A stretch of DNA of 64,000 nt, taken from assembly GCA_013115135.1 (NCBI GenBank), contig JABANP010000028.1, positions 62,001-126,000 on the forward strand. The letters run 5' to 3'. A program made the position numbers and the translations under genes. The stretch comes from Perkinsus olseni (taxonomy: Eukaryota > Perkinsozoa > Perkinsida > Perkinsidae). Positions 33,201 to 44,710 of the stretch are shown here, in pieces (positions within the stretch are counted from its first letter, which is position 1; every line of letters starts with the position of its first letter). Under the pieces are notes generated by a model that saw nothing but the letters and a program-made list of their open reading frames with translations, searched no databases and had not been told where the DNA came from.

Positions 33201-36200
33201 CGTCGCCGTCAACATCCAACATCAACAGGAAGGTGAGCGGGCTGGGTCTGTCTGGCCGTTGGAACGTATTGGCTCGGAGGAAGAAGCGGGGGTCGTGGAC
33301 CACGACTCGTGGCGGGCCTCTCTCGGCTAGGGCATACGCCTTCGGTCAGAGATTGAGCGTTTTAGTGAGATTGCACGTGCTGAGATTTGAACCCGGGGTC
33401 TCCAGTGTGCCGAACGGCCGTAATTCTCCCATCCGCCAAGTCGACTGTTGCTGTAGGTTGCGTCGTTGATGTCGTCGGGGAGGAAGGGACTAGCGGCTCT
33501 CGGCCAGTCCTTCACCAGTCACAAGAAGGAGATGTTCGATGCTCTGTGGTCGAGGAGTAAACGCGACAAGGTCGTTCCCTTGCCGCTCACTGATGACCAT
33601 GCTAAGGTGATCGTCATCGTGGTCTGTCCCGCGGACTGGGCCTCGGGCAGTGGGTTATCACCCACACGTGTCTGTTGCAGGGAGAAGGTCGACAGACCAC
33701 GTTGGCTTCTACTCAGGACGATGATCCAACCGACGGTGGTGGTGCACTCGGCAAGACCGAGGGACCAACTCTCTCTAAGGAAACTCTGATTGCATCACGA
33801 GTTAGCACTGGGGAGGGGGAAGCCGACGATTCGCCGGTAGGTGGCTGACATACTGCTGGTGTCTAGTAATTTCACTCCTTATTTAGATCGGCCGACAGCG
33901 GGCGCCCCGAGTGTGCTGCCACCACCTCCACAGCCACTGCAGCCCCTGCAGCCCCCAAAAATGTCGATGAGGACGTGGACCATCCTGCAGGAGAAGACCC
34001 GTCCGCTGGCAGCGTCGAGTCGAAGGCACTTCTCTCTGTTCCTGGTGGTCCCGAGGACGGCGTCCCCTCGACTAAGACAGAGGCTCCGGCTGAAAGGCAG
34101 CAGCAAGTGACACTCTCCTCTGCAGCTGAGGGAGCTGACGAACCCGTACCAGCCGCAACGGTCGATGACACGGTGGAACAACCCGAGGTGGGTCCTGCTC
34201 ATTCCGACGTGAATGGATGGTCCTATCCATGGTTAGCAGCAGGAAGAGGGTCTGGACAAGGACCCTCTAGAACAGACACACAGATCTGTGGAAAGCCTCT
34301 TGCTAAGCAACCCCTCTGCCCCGGAGGCCCTCAGAGGAGGTGAGCGACGACTACCGAGGAGCATCCGGAACTCCAGGGTACTCATTTGTCAGGTTCCCCC
34401 TCCTGACGAGACCATTGCTATGTCCCCTCCCGTATCCCTACCAGGAGGTGTCGAGACCTCGGTCGAAGTGGAAGGAGGTGCTGATGGCAGTACCACTCCT
34501 TCGCCGCAAGTAGTGGGAGATAGCCGCTACCTCCGCTGCTGGACTCGCTCAACAGGCCCCTCCATCCCCGTGGTCACAAGGCTCCTCCCCCTCCTCTGAA
34601 GATCGGTGAGAGAGGCGAAGAAGGTGAGGGTCAGGGCTAGCGTCCGGGTGGCCATCAAACTTGGTCTTTTGCAGCGTCCGAGCCGGATCCTCTTGACCTC
34701 TCGGCTACCAGCAGTTTGCTGAAGTACAAGCCAGCAGAGTCCCCTCCGAAGTCCCCCAAGGGAAAGTAAGCTCATCGCCTCGTCCCTCATGAACGAGCCA
34801 CCGTGGATCGTCCCCTCTAGGTTCTCCCTCGGACGAATGGCAGAGAGCAATCGGGCCGCTGGCATCCTCGGCAACCTAGAGAGGAGTGCCCCGTCGACCC
34901 CTCGCCGAGTAGCGCCTCCATCACCGACGTCAGCCCGGAGTCGCTCGAGCGGCAGCCAACGTAGGGCAGTCATCCCTCCTCAGCATCGTGTTCGACCGAT
35001 CATATTTTTTCAGCCCCTGCTGCTGCGCTGCCTCACGGAGGGCCCGGTAGTGACCATCTACCCTTCAGTCTCAGCGAACTGTACTTGCTCTCAGGTTCGT
35101 TTGGAGGTGGAGTTTCGCCCAGGACCCCAGGCCGGCAGTCCGGTCGAGGCCCTAGTGGGCTCCCTCCCCCACCACCCCATCGTCCATGATTTCTACCCAT
35201 GCATCATTGCCAGGCTTGTGCCCCTTGCACCGTGTCCACTACCTATTGCCGTTCGTGCGACCACTAAGTGGCACAGCGTTGTCAATAAAGCAGTAATCGA
35301 CTTGGCTGCAGTTGGGAAGTCCACAATGGCCGGAGGGGAGCCCAAATCCAATGGTGGACGAAGCTCGGCCTGCCTGCCCTCCGACTTGCCCGTACGGGCG
35401 CACCGCAGAGTACGGTCCGCTATAACGAGGGCGCGCGAGGGATTGCCGGAGTTGAAGCAGCGGTTGGATGGGTGCCTGAGCTCCTCACGAAAAACGTGGA
35501 AGGGAGTGAAAACAAGAATGAAGTACCTCCGTCATGGACCGCCGCTTAAGACGTCGACGGGCGTCGGTACAGAGCCCCGTCCGTGCCGAGATGCGGTGGT
35601 CATGGCGGCCGCTCCTACCGAGGATGGCAGCCCCTCGGTGGAGTCCTTGAGCTCAGCATTGCTAAGTGTTCCGAGCGGGAAGGATGAGCCAGAGAGCAGC
35701 CTTCCAGTACGCAGGTCTCATGGGACTTCGAGATATCAGCGAGGGAAGGTGAGGATACTGCGTTCCTAGCCGGCTCCGTAGCGTCTGTGCAACCGGCATG
35801 ATTCGGGTCCTTCCTTGTCTTCAGCGCTTCCCTGCTACGCAAGAGGGCGGTGGAGCACCCCCCGGAAGGAACGGACCATCGCAGAGCACGAAAGTGGACC
35901 GGCTCGTCCAGACCGATGAAGCAGTCGATGAAAGCAAGCAATCATACGCAGCCCTGGTGGATGCTTACTGCTCTTACAAAGTGGAGGGTAGGCGGGGCAC
36001 AACACGATGAGCTCATGACGAGCTTCGGGCTGCCCTCTCAGTGACTGCTAGAATACTGGCTCTCGGCGACAAGTGGGCCGGGGAGGCTGGCCGAGTGGTG
36101 CTAGGAAGGGTGTGGAGTGCCTGGAGGAGATGGTGTATGGGTGAGGAGGTGAGGCTAATCCTCGCTGCTCGCTGGCCCTATTTCTGTTGTTAGCAGATTG

Positions 36201-37131
36201 AGAGGCTCAACGAAGGTCTCAGCCAGCGCGCTAGGCACGAAGAGGATTTGCATGCAACCGTGGAACAGCTTCGTCGCAAGCTCGCAGAAAGGCATGAACG
36301 CAACGGCACCCCGCGGCCGACTACCCCTCGAGGCCTACCGCAGAAGCCAGTGCCACCGCCCGCGGGAGCAAGGGAGTTAGAAAGCCCGGCCAGGTAGCGT
36401 GACCCTCTAGCACTTCGCTGTTGTATGCCGCTCATGCTAGGTCTCGTCCAGAATCACCGCCGTCAGTGGGCAGTCTACCGGCGCCCCAAAGAGCGCAGCA
36501 CCCCCTCACACCGCGGAGGACATCAGGAGTGGAACTGTGAGGGTCTGAGAGAGACATCATGCCCCACAGTCCGCTCGTTGTAGGTACCAAGGGCCAGTGT
36601 TCGTACCAGCGTCACCCCGACGAGCGCCTGTGGGGGTGCCACGGCCGTTGCCAGCAATGGTGGACGCTAGCCAGGTTCCATGGGCAGCGAGCCTCGACAG
36701 TACAGTCACTAGAGGCCGCACTGAGGACAAGCCTCTTGCTGTCGAGTCGACGAGCGGGACTGCTGCGGCAATGCATAGCACCGATGCTTCAATTGATCGG
36801 CGACAGATTGGCCAGGGCACGACCCGGCCGGTCGGCAGCTTCGAGAGCGGAGTATCCGACAAGGCTACAGCGTCGACCAAGTCCCAGCCACTCGAACATG
36901 CAGCAAGCCCCTACCACTTCAACGAACTCCTGGTACGCAAGGTACTGGAGAGGGGTCGGGAGGTGTCAGATCGGAGTCGAGTGAAGGCTGAGGACTTCAA
37001 ACAAAAACTGGTGAGGGGCACCGCCGTGCTGCCTTCTCTTCGGCCTATATTGTAACCCCTCTTAGGATGCTCTGAAGCGACTGGAGGAGGCCGTCTTTAC
37101 CAAACCAAAGTTTACCGGCATGCCTTCCTAG
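33201..37131 (+). CDS. Disordered, coiled-coil protein; likely the cytoplasmic tail of the TSP1 membrane protein
   Basis: Exons here encode low-complexity, charged sequence: MSSGRKGLAALGQSFTSHKK from 33468, a Ser/Pro/Glu-rich block (SVESKALLSVPGGPEDG), LLKYKPAESPPKSPKG, VDRLVQTDEAVDESKQSYAA, a helical block RAALSVTARILALGDKWAGE, and coiled coil IERLNEGLSQRARHEEDLHA. It ends FKQKL / DALKRLEEAVFTKPKFTG with TAG at 37129-37131. Introns of about 45-70 nt join these in phase. The ATG at 33468 could start a separate gene. However, the exon ending SNINRK at 33234 splices in frame to it through a ~220-nt intron. That exon continues the preceding protein if one G is skipped in a GGGGG run (33169-33173). 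I recognise no enzymatic domain. Confidence 0.55.
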
Positions 37132-37705
37132 GATGATGTCCCACTACCCATCCGCCCTGGATTTTCGTTCAGTCGCTCAATCCTTCTGCTGCTAGGGAGT
37201 AGCCGAGTCCGGCCTACGGGAGGATCTTAATTTCCTAGGAGGGCGAGCGGAGGGCTGCGCAGTATCACTTCGAGATGGCCGGACGACCCCTGCAGCATCG
37301 TCCTCGCCTCTCTCGGCTCGAGACTGCCGGTTCCTGGACTGAATGCCTGAACTCTTGAGTGAACGCGGCGGACGCGCTGGACTATCATCGGAGGGCAGGG
37401 AGCACGGGATCGTCGAGAATGTGGAAGTTCACTCGCAGATGCTTTGTGGTTGAGGAACTACGAGGGGTCGAAGTAGCACAATGGGAAGCATCAATCCACT
37501 ATGAAGCAATGCGGAGTTTGGTCGAGACTGGCTGAGGAGGCAACGGCAGCTAGTATTATAAGACTGATGGGGAAGCATAACAAGAGCACTATTAAAGAGC
37601 CAGAGACCTCTTATCACGGTGGCCTGTGGTGTTGAGTACGATGGAGTTGATCGGTGGTGGTATGCTTATAGAGGAACGGGCCGGGTAGGGACTATTTGAT
37701 TCAGC
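37132..37705. other. Intergenic, no gene seen
   Basis: About 570 bp between the coiled-coil exons and the ankyrin gene. I find no coding exon with a recognisable pattern, no tRNA and no notable repeat. It probably holds the 3' UTR of the upstream gene and the promoter of the downstream one. Confidence 0.5.
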
Positions 37706-40419
37706 ATGGGTAAGAAGGCTGCTGGGAAGAAGAAAGGGAAGAAGAAGGGCAAGCAGGCAACGAAGACCTACGCACTCACGCGTACGCTGAGCAGTGTGGG
37801 GCCAAGCCAGAGCGCATCCCTCCTCAGCCGCACAACAAGTAGCTGTCAGGGAAGCGGCGGAGGCCCGACTGAAGCAGTTGGTGGTGTCGTCCACGGCTCA
37901 GCACGAGGACGATGCTGGTGATGCTACTCTCAGGGGTGCCGTTGGATGGTCGGACAGATACTGCTGAGCTAACCACCGAAGTGGCGAGGTTGTGCCAAGT
38001 CTTTAACATCTCCGTCAACTTGCGCACGAAGGCACTACGCCGGTGGACCCTCCTACAGGTAGTGGAACGCGATGGCATGCGGTGGCCGAGTGCTGCCCGA
38101 CTGAGCATCCCAGGTTGCAGTCCGGAATGGCAACCTGCCTCTAGTGAGGTTGATGATGGAGCGGCTGGGTGGTGACGGCTCCCTTCGCGACGATGGTAGG
38201 AGTACAGCGGACTGCATCCGTGCTGGGGAGCGACGCCAGGCACGAGCCTCTCGGGCCAGCAGCAGCAGCAGGAGGCGGTAGCCAAGGCAAAATCGGCTGC
38301 TAAAGGCAAAGGGAAGGACGGGAAGGGAAAGGAGGCCGCGAAAAAAGGGAAGGGGGACGCAAAGAAGGGCGGTAACGGTTGACAAGAAGGGGGAGCCTGA
38401 CCGAGGGTGAGGTGCATCAGGCGGTGGGAAGGATGCCAAGGCACAGGAGAGAGAAGAGTTGATAAGGCGACTGTACAGGCCCCCTCCCCCTGCCGCCTCT
38501 GGTGGCAACTGTCTCATATTGCTATCGAGTACAACCACATCGAGGTAGGGGCTGAGGGAGGGTGTAACGACACAACGTCGACAACACAGGTGTTGGAGTA
38601 CCTCATCCACAAGGCCATCGAGACCGGTAAGCTAGATATGCTAGATGCTAAGACCCTAGCTGGGCGGAAGCAGAGCCCACTGGTCATGGCTTCCGGCCCT
38701 AGGCAGGTAGGGATGCTCTAACCCATTAGGCCTGGACAGTGTTCCTTCAGGGTGAGGGGCTGTAAAGCTGCTCGTGGACGCGTGCAAGGACCATACAGAT
38801 GCTACTGCGGTAGATTCCCTGGGGCGGTCGGCAGCCTGGTAGGCACAGTAGAGGTCCTTCCGGTATCCTTTCGCGGGCAATGGCTGAGGGCGAGCTCCCA
38901 CCTCGCCCACCCCGGTTGACTGCAGGTACTCGATAAGCAGAGGATGGGAGGGTATGCTGCGTAAGGCCTCCCTGTCCTTTACTCTACAGTGCGACGATTG
39001 TCCGCCTCAGCTGAGCTCGCCAAGCACTCGGACCTCCGAGCCCTCCTCTCCGACCAGGCCCTCACCGACGGCAGTAGCATGCACGCCATCAAGCGTGCGG
39101 CTATGGATGATCATGTTGAGCCTGTGAGCCGCCGACCCGAGCGTCCACATACTGGCCTGCTGGCGGGGCAATAGAAGTCGCAGGTTCGGCAGCTGGAGGC
39201 TCTCACGGGGGACAAGCGTCCTCAGCTCAGCACCGTCATCGGCGACATGGCCCTGCGGTGAGGAGCAGCGCATCGTCCTCGCGTAGTTCCAACCTACCAG
39301 GTGCGGGGCTCCGGACCTCCTTCGGCCAGTCGAGCTGCCGAAGTACCTCACCCTCCTTATGCTCTGTTGTAACTCTGTCTACAAAGGCTGTTAGCTGTGG
39401 GTTGGAACATCTGAAGTCTCGGAACCCTTCGGGTTGTGTCAGCCGACCACCGTCGCCATCAGCTGTCGCTGCTTCGTCACATCCTCTCCAGCGATGGCAA
39501 GGTAGTGCTGGATGGTGGCCCGCCAGGCTAATCCATCGACTAGGTCTCCCAGAGCACTCCAGAGAACCAGACAGCACTACATTTCCTATGCGGTGCTGAG
39601 CTCCCATCAGAGGAGGTGGGGACCCCACCGCCCATCCGAGGTAGCTGACCCGTGGCAGTGCTCAGACACCTCGAGAGGTTGGCGGGGATGATGAGAGTGA
39701 GGAGGAGGACAGACCTCCCACGCTAGCGCTGGCGGCTGTACCGCGTCTACGAGGGGTAAGGACTGATACGCTACGCCTGCAGAGCTCACTCCTGCACAGG
39801 CCTTCAGCTACGCAGCTTACATGACACGACACAGGCACCTCATCGAGGCTGTGGACCTGTAGCAACCACCAGAGGCATCCGCACCCCTCATGAAATCTAT
39901 TATGATGTTTCATAGTCTGCTTGAGGCCAAGGCTACTATCAACGTGCGTGACCACTGCGATGCTACTCCGCTATCATACTACCAGCTCCAGTACCAACTA
40001 CTAGAGCGCAAATTACCCCACTTCGACCGTGGTAAGTCTGAGGCAGCCTCATTCCTCACCCACCCCTCAGGCCTCCACTCCACTCTGTCCATCAAGCTCG
40101 GGGCAGAACCATCGCTGCTGGTGGAAGAGACCAGCATGGTGCCCGCTGCGAGTGGCATCCACAGACCGTGGACAGCTGAGTCGTCGGGACGGCCACCAAC
40201 AGCTGCAAGGCAGGCGAACCTCAGTCAGGCGGCTCGGTGCTTGTTGCCTCCTCTCAGCGCTACCTCGTACTCAATCTTATCTTCGAGAGAAGTTGCAGGA
40301 ACAGCCATCAGTGGGTTGTCTGCGAGCTTCTCTCGAGTATCCCACCCTCATCTGACCAGGCACTCCGACCAAGCACTCCCGGTTACGTCCCAGGAATGAA
40401 GAAACAGCATGTGTTGTGA
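37706..40419 (+). CDS. Ankyrin-repeat protein with Lys-rich N-terminus
   Basis: ATG at 37706 opens a polybasic start (MGKKAAGKKKGKKKGKQ). Helical sequence ARLKQLVVSSTAQHEDDAG follows, then GVPLDGRTDTAELTTEVARL. Ankyrin-type units are visible: VAVRNGNLPLVRLMMERLGG; LEYLIHKAIETGKLDMLDAK; AVKLLVDACKDHTDATAVDS with GRSAA; and FHSLLEAKATINVRDHCDAT with PLSYY. A second Lys-rich linker (KSAAKGKGKDGKGKEAAKK) lies near 38280-38375. The unit near 37918-37936 changes frame by one base: either a 16-nt GTGATG...CTCAG intron or one base too many in a G4 run. The end is uncertain; two overlapping frames stop at 40399 and 40419. The role is unknown, and ankyrin repeats imply protein binding. Confidence 0.6.
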
Positions 40420-40755
40420 CCACTGCAGTGTATCGCGTTGTTGTCCGAATAATAAGTGCAGTGTTGACTTCCGCAGTCACGGTGGCTGTTTACGCACGCG
40501 GTTTATGGGTAACAACGCCACAACGAGAAATCACTACGAACACTACTTGAAGGGAATTCACAATGAAACACACAAAATTGGAATTATGACACTTTAGAAA
40601 TTCGCACAGCTGCACTCCATGATGATGTAGGCAGCAGTGTCTTCGTCAACCTGTATTATTTGGCTATTCCAAAAATACTCAAAGAGGAGATCATACGATG
40701 ATAAAGGGATGGTAGCCTCGAGGCCAATGAGGCCGATGGCTAATTGCTGACAGAG
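40420..40755. other. Intergenic, no gene seen
   Basis: This 336-bp stretch lies between two converging genes, the ankyrin gene (plus) and the kinase (minus). It is AT-richer than its neighbours. Short open frames exist but show no conserved motif. It probably holds both 3' UTRs. Confidence 0.5.
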
Positions 40756-42244
40756 TCAATCATAGGAGGGCACCTTCCTGCAGGACCCCAATGGGCTGCC
40801 GGAGTACCGACTCGAGGAGACAGTCGTAGAGGCCGAAGCGTCACACGCCATGTCTACTAGCGCTCGAACAGTACGGCGTCTCGACTTCATTCGTTCTCCC
40901 ACTCTGTCGTATAAGTGTTCAAGTTGGTGTCTGTTACGGGAATCATGACCATCAAGAAGGCCGGGTAGTTGCTGAGCATAGAAGTCCACGAAGGTTCCAT
41001 TCACATCGTTGTCACAGTAAAGTCGTTCGGCTTCCATCCGAGGGCCACTAGGAGCATCGCCAGCGTCAAGCTCCGGCCAAGAGTACCATCACCTCACATC
41101 CAGTAAGGGTGTCAATAGACGTGAACCGGTCAGTCTCGGGATGGACCTGCTCAGCTATCCAGCAAGGGGTACTAGAAGAGCTCAGCCGTGCTGGTGGATG
41201 CTCGACAAGGAGGCCACGGATGAACTCCGAGGGGATCGCACCACCACCGGGGCATTCGAAAACTTCCGGGCGGCACGTGGCCACTGCATTAGCAAGCTTC
41301 AGGGCTCGTATACGACTATGCTGACGTGAAGGTCTGCCTTTCAAAGGCTCGAATATAATCTCGCGAATGACGGGGTCCACGTAGCACTTAGTGAAGAGCA
41401 GGGCGATGATCCTGAAGGAAGGAAAATCGGAGACGCGGCACCACGGGGATCCCGAGGACTCACCCTATGCTCCACATATCTGTCTTCGATCCGCATGCGT
41501 TGACATAAACCTCGGGGGCTACATAGGGATGAGTACCGCATATGCGACCCTGAGTGTTAGCAAAGCCGAAGTCAATGAGCTTCAGCACACCATTCTTGGC
41601 AAATATAAAATGCTCCAATTTGAGATCCCGATGGACAACCCCTGCCCGATGAATGTGTTGAACTGCTCGCCAGACTTGCGCTATTATACCCGCCGCCTGC
41701 TCCGCCGTGACCGTCTTCCGTCGTCGCTGCAACCAGGCGTGGAGATCCCCCTCGCCCTCAATCAGCTCGAGCACCAGCCATACAGTGACGTCGTTCTCAT
41801 AGACTTCATACAGCCGACAAACGTTGGGATGAGGTTCGATCCGGAGCATAGCGGCAGCCTCGGAAAAGACCAAGTCAGAAGCGTCCTTGTCAGCCATGGA
41901 CTTCTTGTCGATCCGCTTGGCCGCGAACCTCTCCCCGGTAGCCTTGCGCTTGGCAATGAAGACGGAGCCAGAGAAGCCCCTCCCGAGCGGCTCTCCCAAG
42001 CTCGAAGTCGGCCGTGATGTTGCGGCCCCTGTAGACGCGAGGGGTCATTGTGCCGGCAACCGCCACCACCAAAGATGGACTCAGAAACGGTCGACTCTTT
42101 AGAATGGCTACGAAGCCTGCGCGGGCAGATCCGAGGTCGACCAGGGCGCTTAGCAGGCTGTCGGCTTTTGTCAGGCTTGTCGGACTTGAAGGTCATCAGA
42201 TTGAAGAGGCCGGAAAGACAATGGCATGACCCCGACGGCGGCAT
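40756..42244 (-). CDS. Serine/threonine protein kinase, CAMK-like
   Basis: All catalytic motifs are intact: glycine loop LGEPLGRGFSGSVF, the FAAKRI lysine, HRD loop VVHRDLKLEHFIFAKNG, DFG in LIDFGFANTQG, and the activation segment CGTHPYVAPEVY. After TDMWSIG an intron leads to the C-lobe, ending in LLVEHPPARLSSSSTPCW, the usual arginine-containing subdomain XI. The C-terminal extension (VNGTFVDFYAQQLPGLLDGH) is not an EF-hand, so this is not a standard CDPK. The N-terminus is short and basic (FKSDKPDKSRQPAKRPG) and joins the glycine loop through a 41-nt intron, which removes the need for any frame correction. ATG 42244 is the longest start; ATG 42196 is an equally good choice. Confidence 0.85.
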
Positions 42245-42483
42245 TGTAAAAATATACCCTACGAAGGAAACAGTACCGCACCTACGATAACATTCCGGTG
42301 GGCGAAGCAGCTACTGCTGGCCAGATTGAAGGGACACTTAACACAAAGGCCTTCGATAGGACATCAACTGCACATGAACAAACGACCACCATGATCACCA
42401 TCAATCCCACGTCAATAATCCTTCCATTTCTTGTTCATGCCAGGAAAGACATGCTAATGAACAGTACCCTCATGACGAGATGG

Positions 42484-44238
42484 TTAGGCGTCGTCAGAAC
42501 TACCCCGAATGAGGGCGTAGATAACATAAGCACCGTAAATAGCCAGCAGAGAGGCGCCCATCTGTTTGTTGAGCATCCACTTGTTAAGCTTAACAGTGCC
42601 AAGAAATAGGAGAAGAACTACTGATAAAATTAATATGTACTGCGGTAAGGTATCTTTAGCGTTGTGGAAGAGAATATCCTTACCCATCGCCAATTTCAAC
42701 GTCCACGGCACCCCTAGGCCAAGCATGATATCAAAGACGTTGGATCCAATAGCGTTGGACACAGCCATGTCGCCCTCACCCTGTCTGGCCACCGCGATCG
42801 AACCCAATGCATCGGGTACACTGGTCCCGGCGGCAAGGAAGATGAGGCCCATGACCAGGGCTGGGAGATCCAACAGGCAACCCATCCTGTTGCATGCATC
42901 AACCATAAGATACGTCAAAGCTCCTATCCAGAGAATTGATAGGCCGAAGAGGATCCAGTAATGAGAGGGACCAGGCATGGTGTACTCCCAGAGTATAAGT
43001 AGAGGGTCTCGAACCCACTTCCTCCAGCCCTTTAAGCTCCTCCTCCTCGTCATCATTTTCGGCTTTTCCCGACGTGTCACCACCCTCACCAGAGACGATC
43101 GGGAGATTTCCCGCAGAGGCCTGCTTGGACGGGGCGTAGAGTTGGTGGAGGTGGAAAGTCCATCGAAGTTCGACTCTTCGCATGGAACTTGTTGACACCA
43201 TAGTGGTAGGACACCCGTCGGGAGCCAGGATGGTTGACAGACCCACAGTGGGACTGCCTTCTCTGGCTGCCGTTGCTGTCCACGGAGTTCTGCCTAGATC
43301 GCTGTCCGCCCTCCTCAGTCGCCAGATTCGGCAGCTCAGCGAGTGGTGGGGAGTCGGGGCCACCCGTACCACCATCGGCTGGCACAGCTTCAGCCGACTC
43401 TTTAGCTCCATCATCAACCCTCTCCTGGTCACCAGCACATTCACCGGCGTCGAACGCCGTCACTTGGCCATCAGCACCTCTTGCCCCGACCTTGGCGGCG
43501 ATGGTCTCGTTAAACTTCATGAAAATACAGTAGACGACGTAGGAGCCTACCATGAGAACGGCCTCCCAGAGGACCACTTCTTCGTCCCAGAGTACGAGTG
43601 ACATCTCCAGGATGGCTACAATGTAGAATAGAGTGTCCCGCGTAAGAGGGTACCAGCATATCTTCAAAGTCTGTCCGGCGAATAGACAGGTCGCCCCGAT
43701 GATGACGAGAATGTTGAAGATGGCAGATCCGATGATCGTGCCAACGCCGCCCTCATTGACGATGAGAAATGTGGCAACAATGGAGGTGAACAGCTCAGGC
43801 GCAGAGGAGCCTGCAGCCATGAAGGTCGCACCAGCCACATCAGGCGAGAGGTCGAGGGCCTCTGAGATGGCCTCCAGGGCGATGACGAAGTAGTCATCAC
43901 ACATGGAGCCGAGGGCCTTGAAGGCGTAGAGCATGAGGATGAGGGACACGATGAGGTCGAGTGGTGCTACCAGGACCGAGGTGCCGGGGGAATCCGTGTC
44001 ACAGTCCATGATACTGCTGCAAGAACAGTCACCGAAGATCGCGGCTAGAATAGAGGCCTCGTCCTCGACACCGCTGAGCCGTCTGACCACCACACCAGAG
44101 GAGGAGTAGTCGTCAAAGGTCGGCGGCTCTGCTATAACGAGGGGAGCTCCTACCAGGACGAAAGTCGAGGAGAGAGCCGTGGCGAATCTGAAGGCGGGCG
44201 ATGGGATATGCGGGCACGCGGGTGACTTACCGAAGCAT
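42484..44238 (-). CDS. K+-dependent Na+/Ca2+ exchanger (NCKX/SLC24 family)
   Basis: This is a membrane antiporter that exports Ca2+ in exchange for Na+ with K+ cotransport. ATG at 44238 begins a signal peptide (MLRFATALSSTFVLVGAPLV) split by a GTAAGT intron; signal peptides are usual in NCKX. The alpha-1 repeat reads GATFMAAGSSAPELFTSIVA and alpha-2 reads GLIFLAAGTSVPDALGSIAV, with GDMAVSNAIGSNVFDIMLGL. About ten hydrophobic helices flank a central cytoplasmic loop rich in Ser/Pro/Gly. The loop is joined to the second half by a 53-nt intron (GTGAGG...GAG), after which GWRKWVRDPLLILWEYTMPG leads into the helices. The stop is at 42484. A longer in-frame start at 44451 exists but would bury the signal peptide. 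Confidence 0.92.
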
Positions 44239-44710
44239 GCTGCGAGGGTAGTGATAGTGCTCAGATGGCAAGGTGGAAGGGCACCAAAGAACACTGAAAG
44301 GTGACAGTCGTAGACGGCAACCCTCGACTAACAATCGATACTGAAGTTGATACGGCTGGACCGGTGAGCCTGTCTGAAGCCTAGCGAACAACAAGGGTGG
44401 AAATCCCAGACGAGCGGAGGATCTCCGCAGAGTGGGCTGAGAGTCTTGCACGGATAATTTACAAGGGATAGTAGTGAATGCTTAGGAAGTAACAACTAGC
44501 TAGCTAGAGCTCTGATTCAATAGGCGGAGAGCGTCTAACAGAAGGGCAAAGCAGATCGGCGCAAGATCCCACCGAGGGACTTCGAGGCGGGCAGCTTAGT
44601 TCCATGGAAAACGAGACAAACTTGAAGGGATTTGGGCACTGAGGAAATTCAAGATAAGGCAAGAATGCCAAGATTGGAAATTTCCAAGAGCCCTCAAATA
44701 ACCTTTACCA

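Noticed and set aside
33365..33445. tRNA-like sequence on the minus strand (A-box-like TGGCGGATGGG and B-box-like GGTTCAAATCT)
   Set aside because: No acceptor, D or anticodon stem folds properly and the T stem has mismatches. It lies in an intron and at most is a tRNA-derived remnant.
41990..42050. A +1 frame shift just before the kinase glycine loop (DFELG to GEPLG)
   Set aside because: A 41-nt GT-AG intron from GTGGTGGCGG to TCTACAG joins the upstream exon to LGEPLGRG in phase, so no shift is needed.
43010..43120. Acidic frame (NDDEEEEL) as an NCKX loop requiring two frame shifts
   Set aside because: A 53-nt GTGAGG...GAG intron connects the two halves directly. The acidic run is then intronic and arises from GAG repeats.
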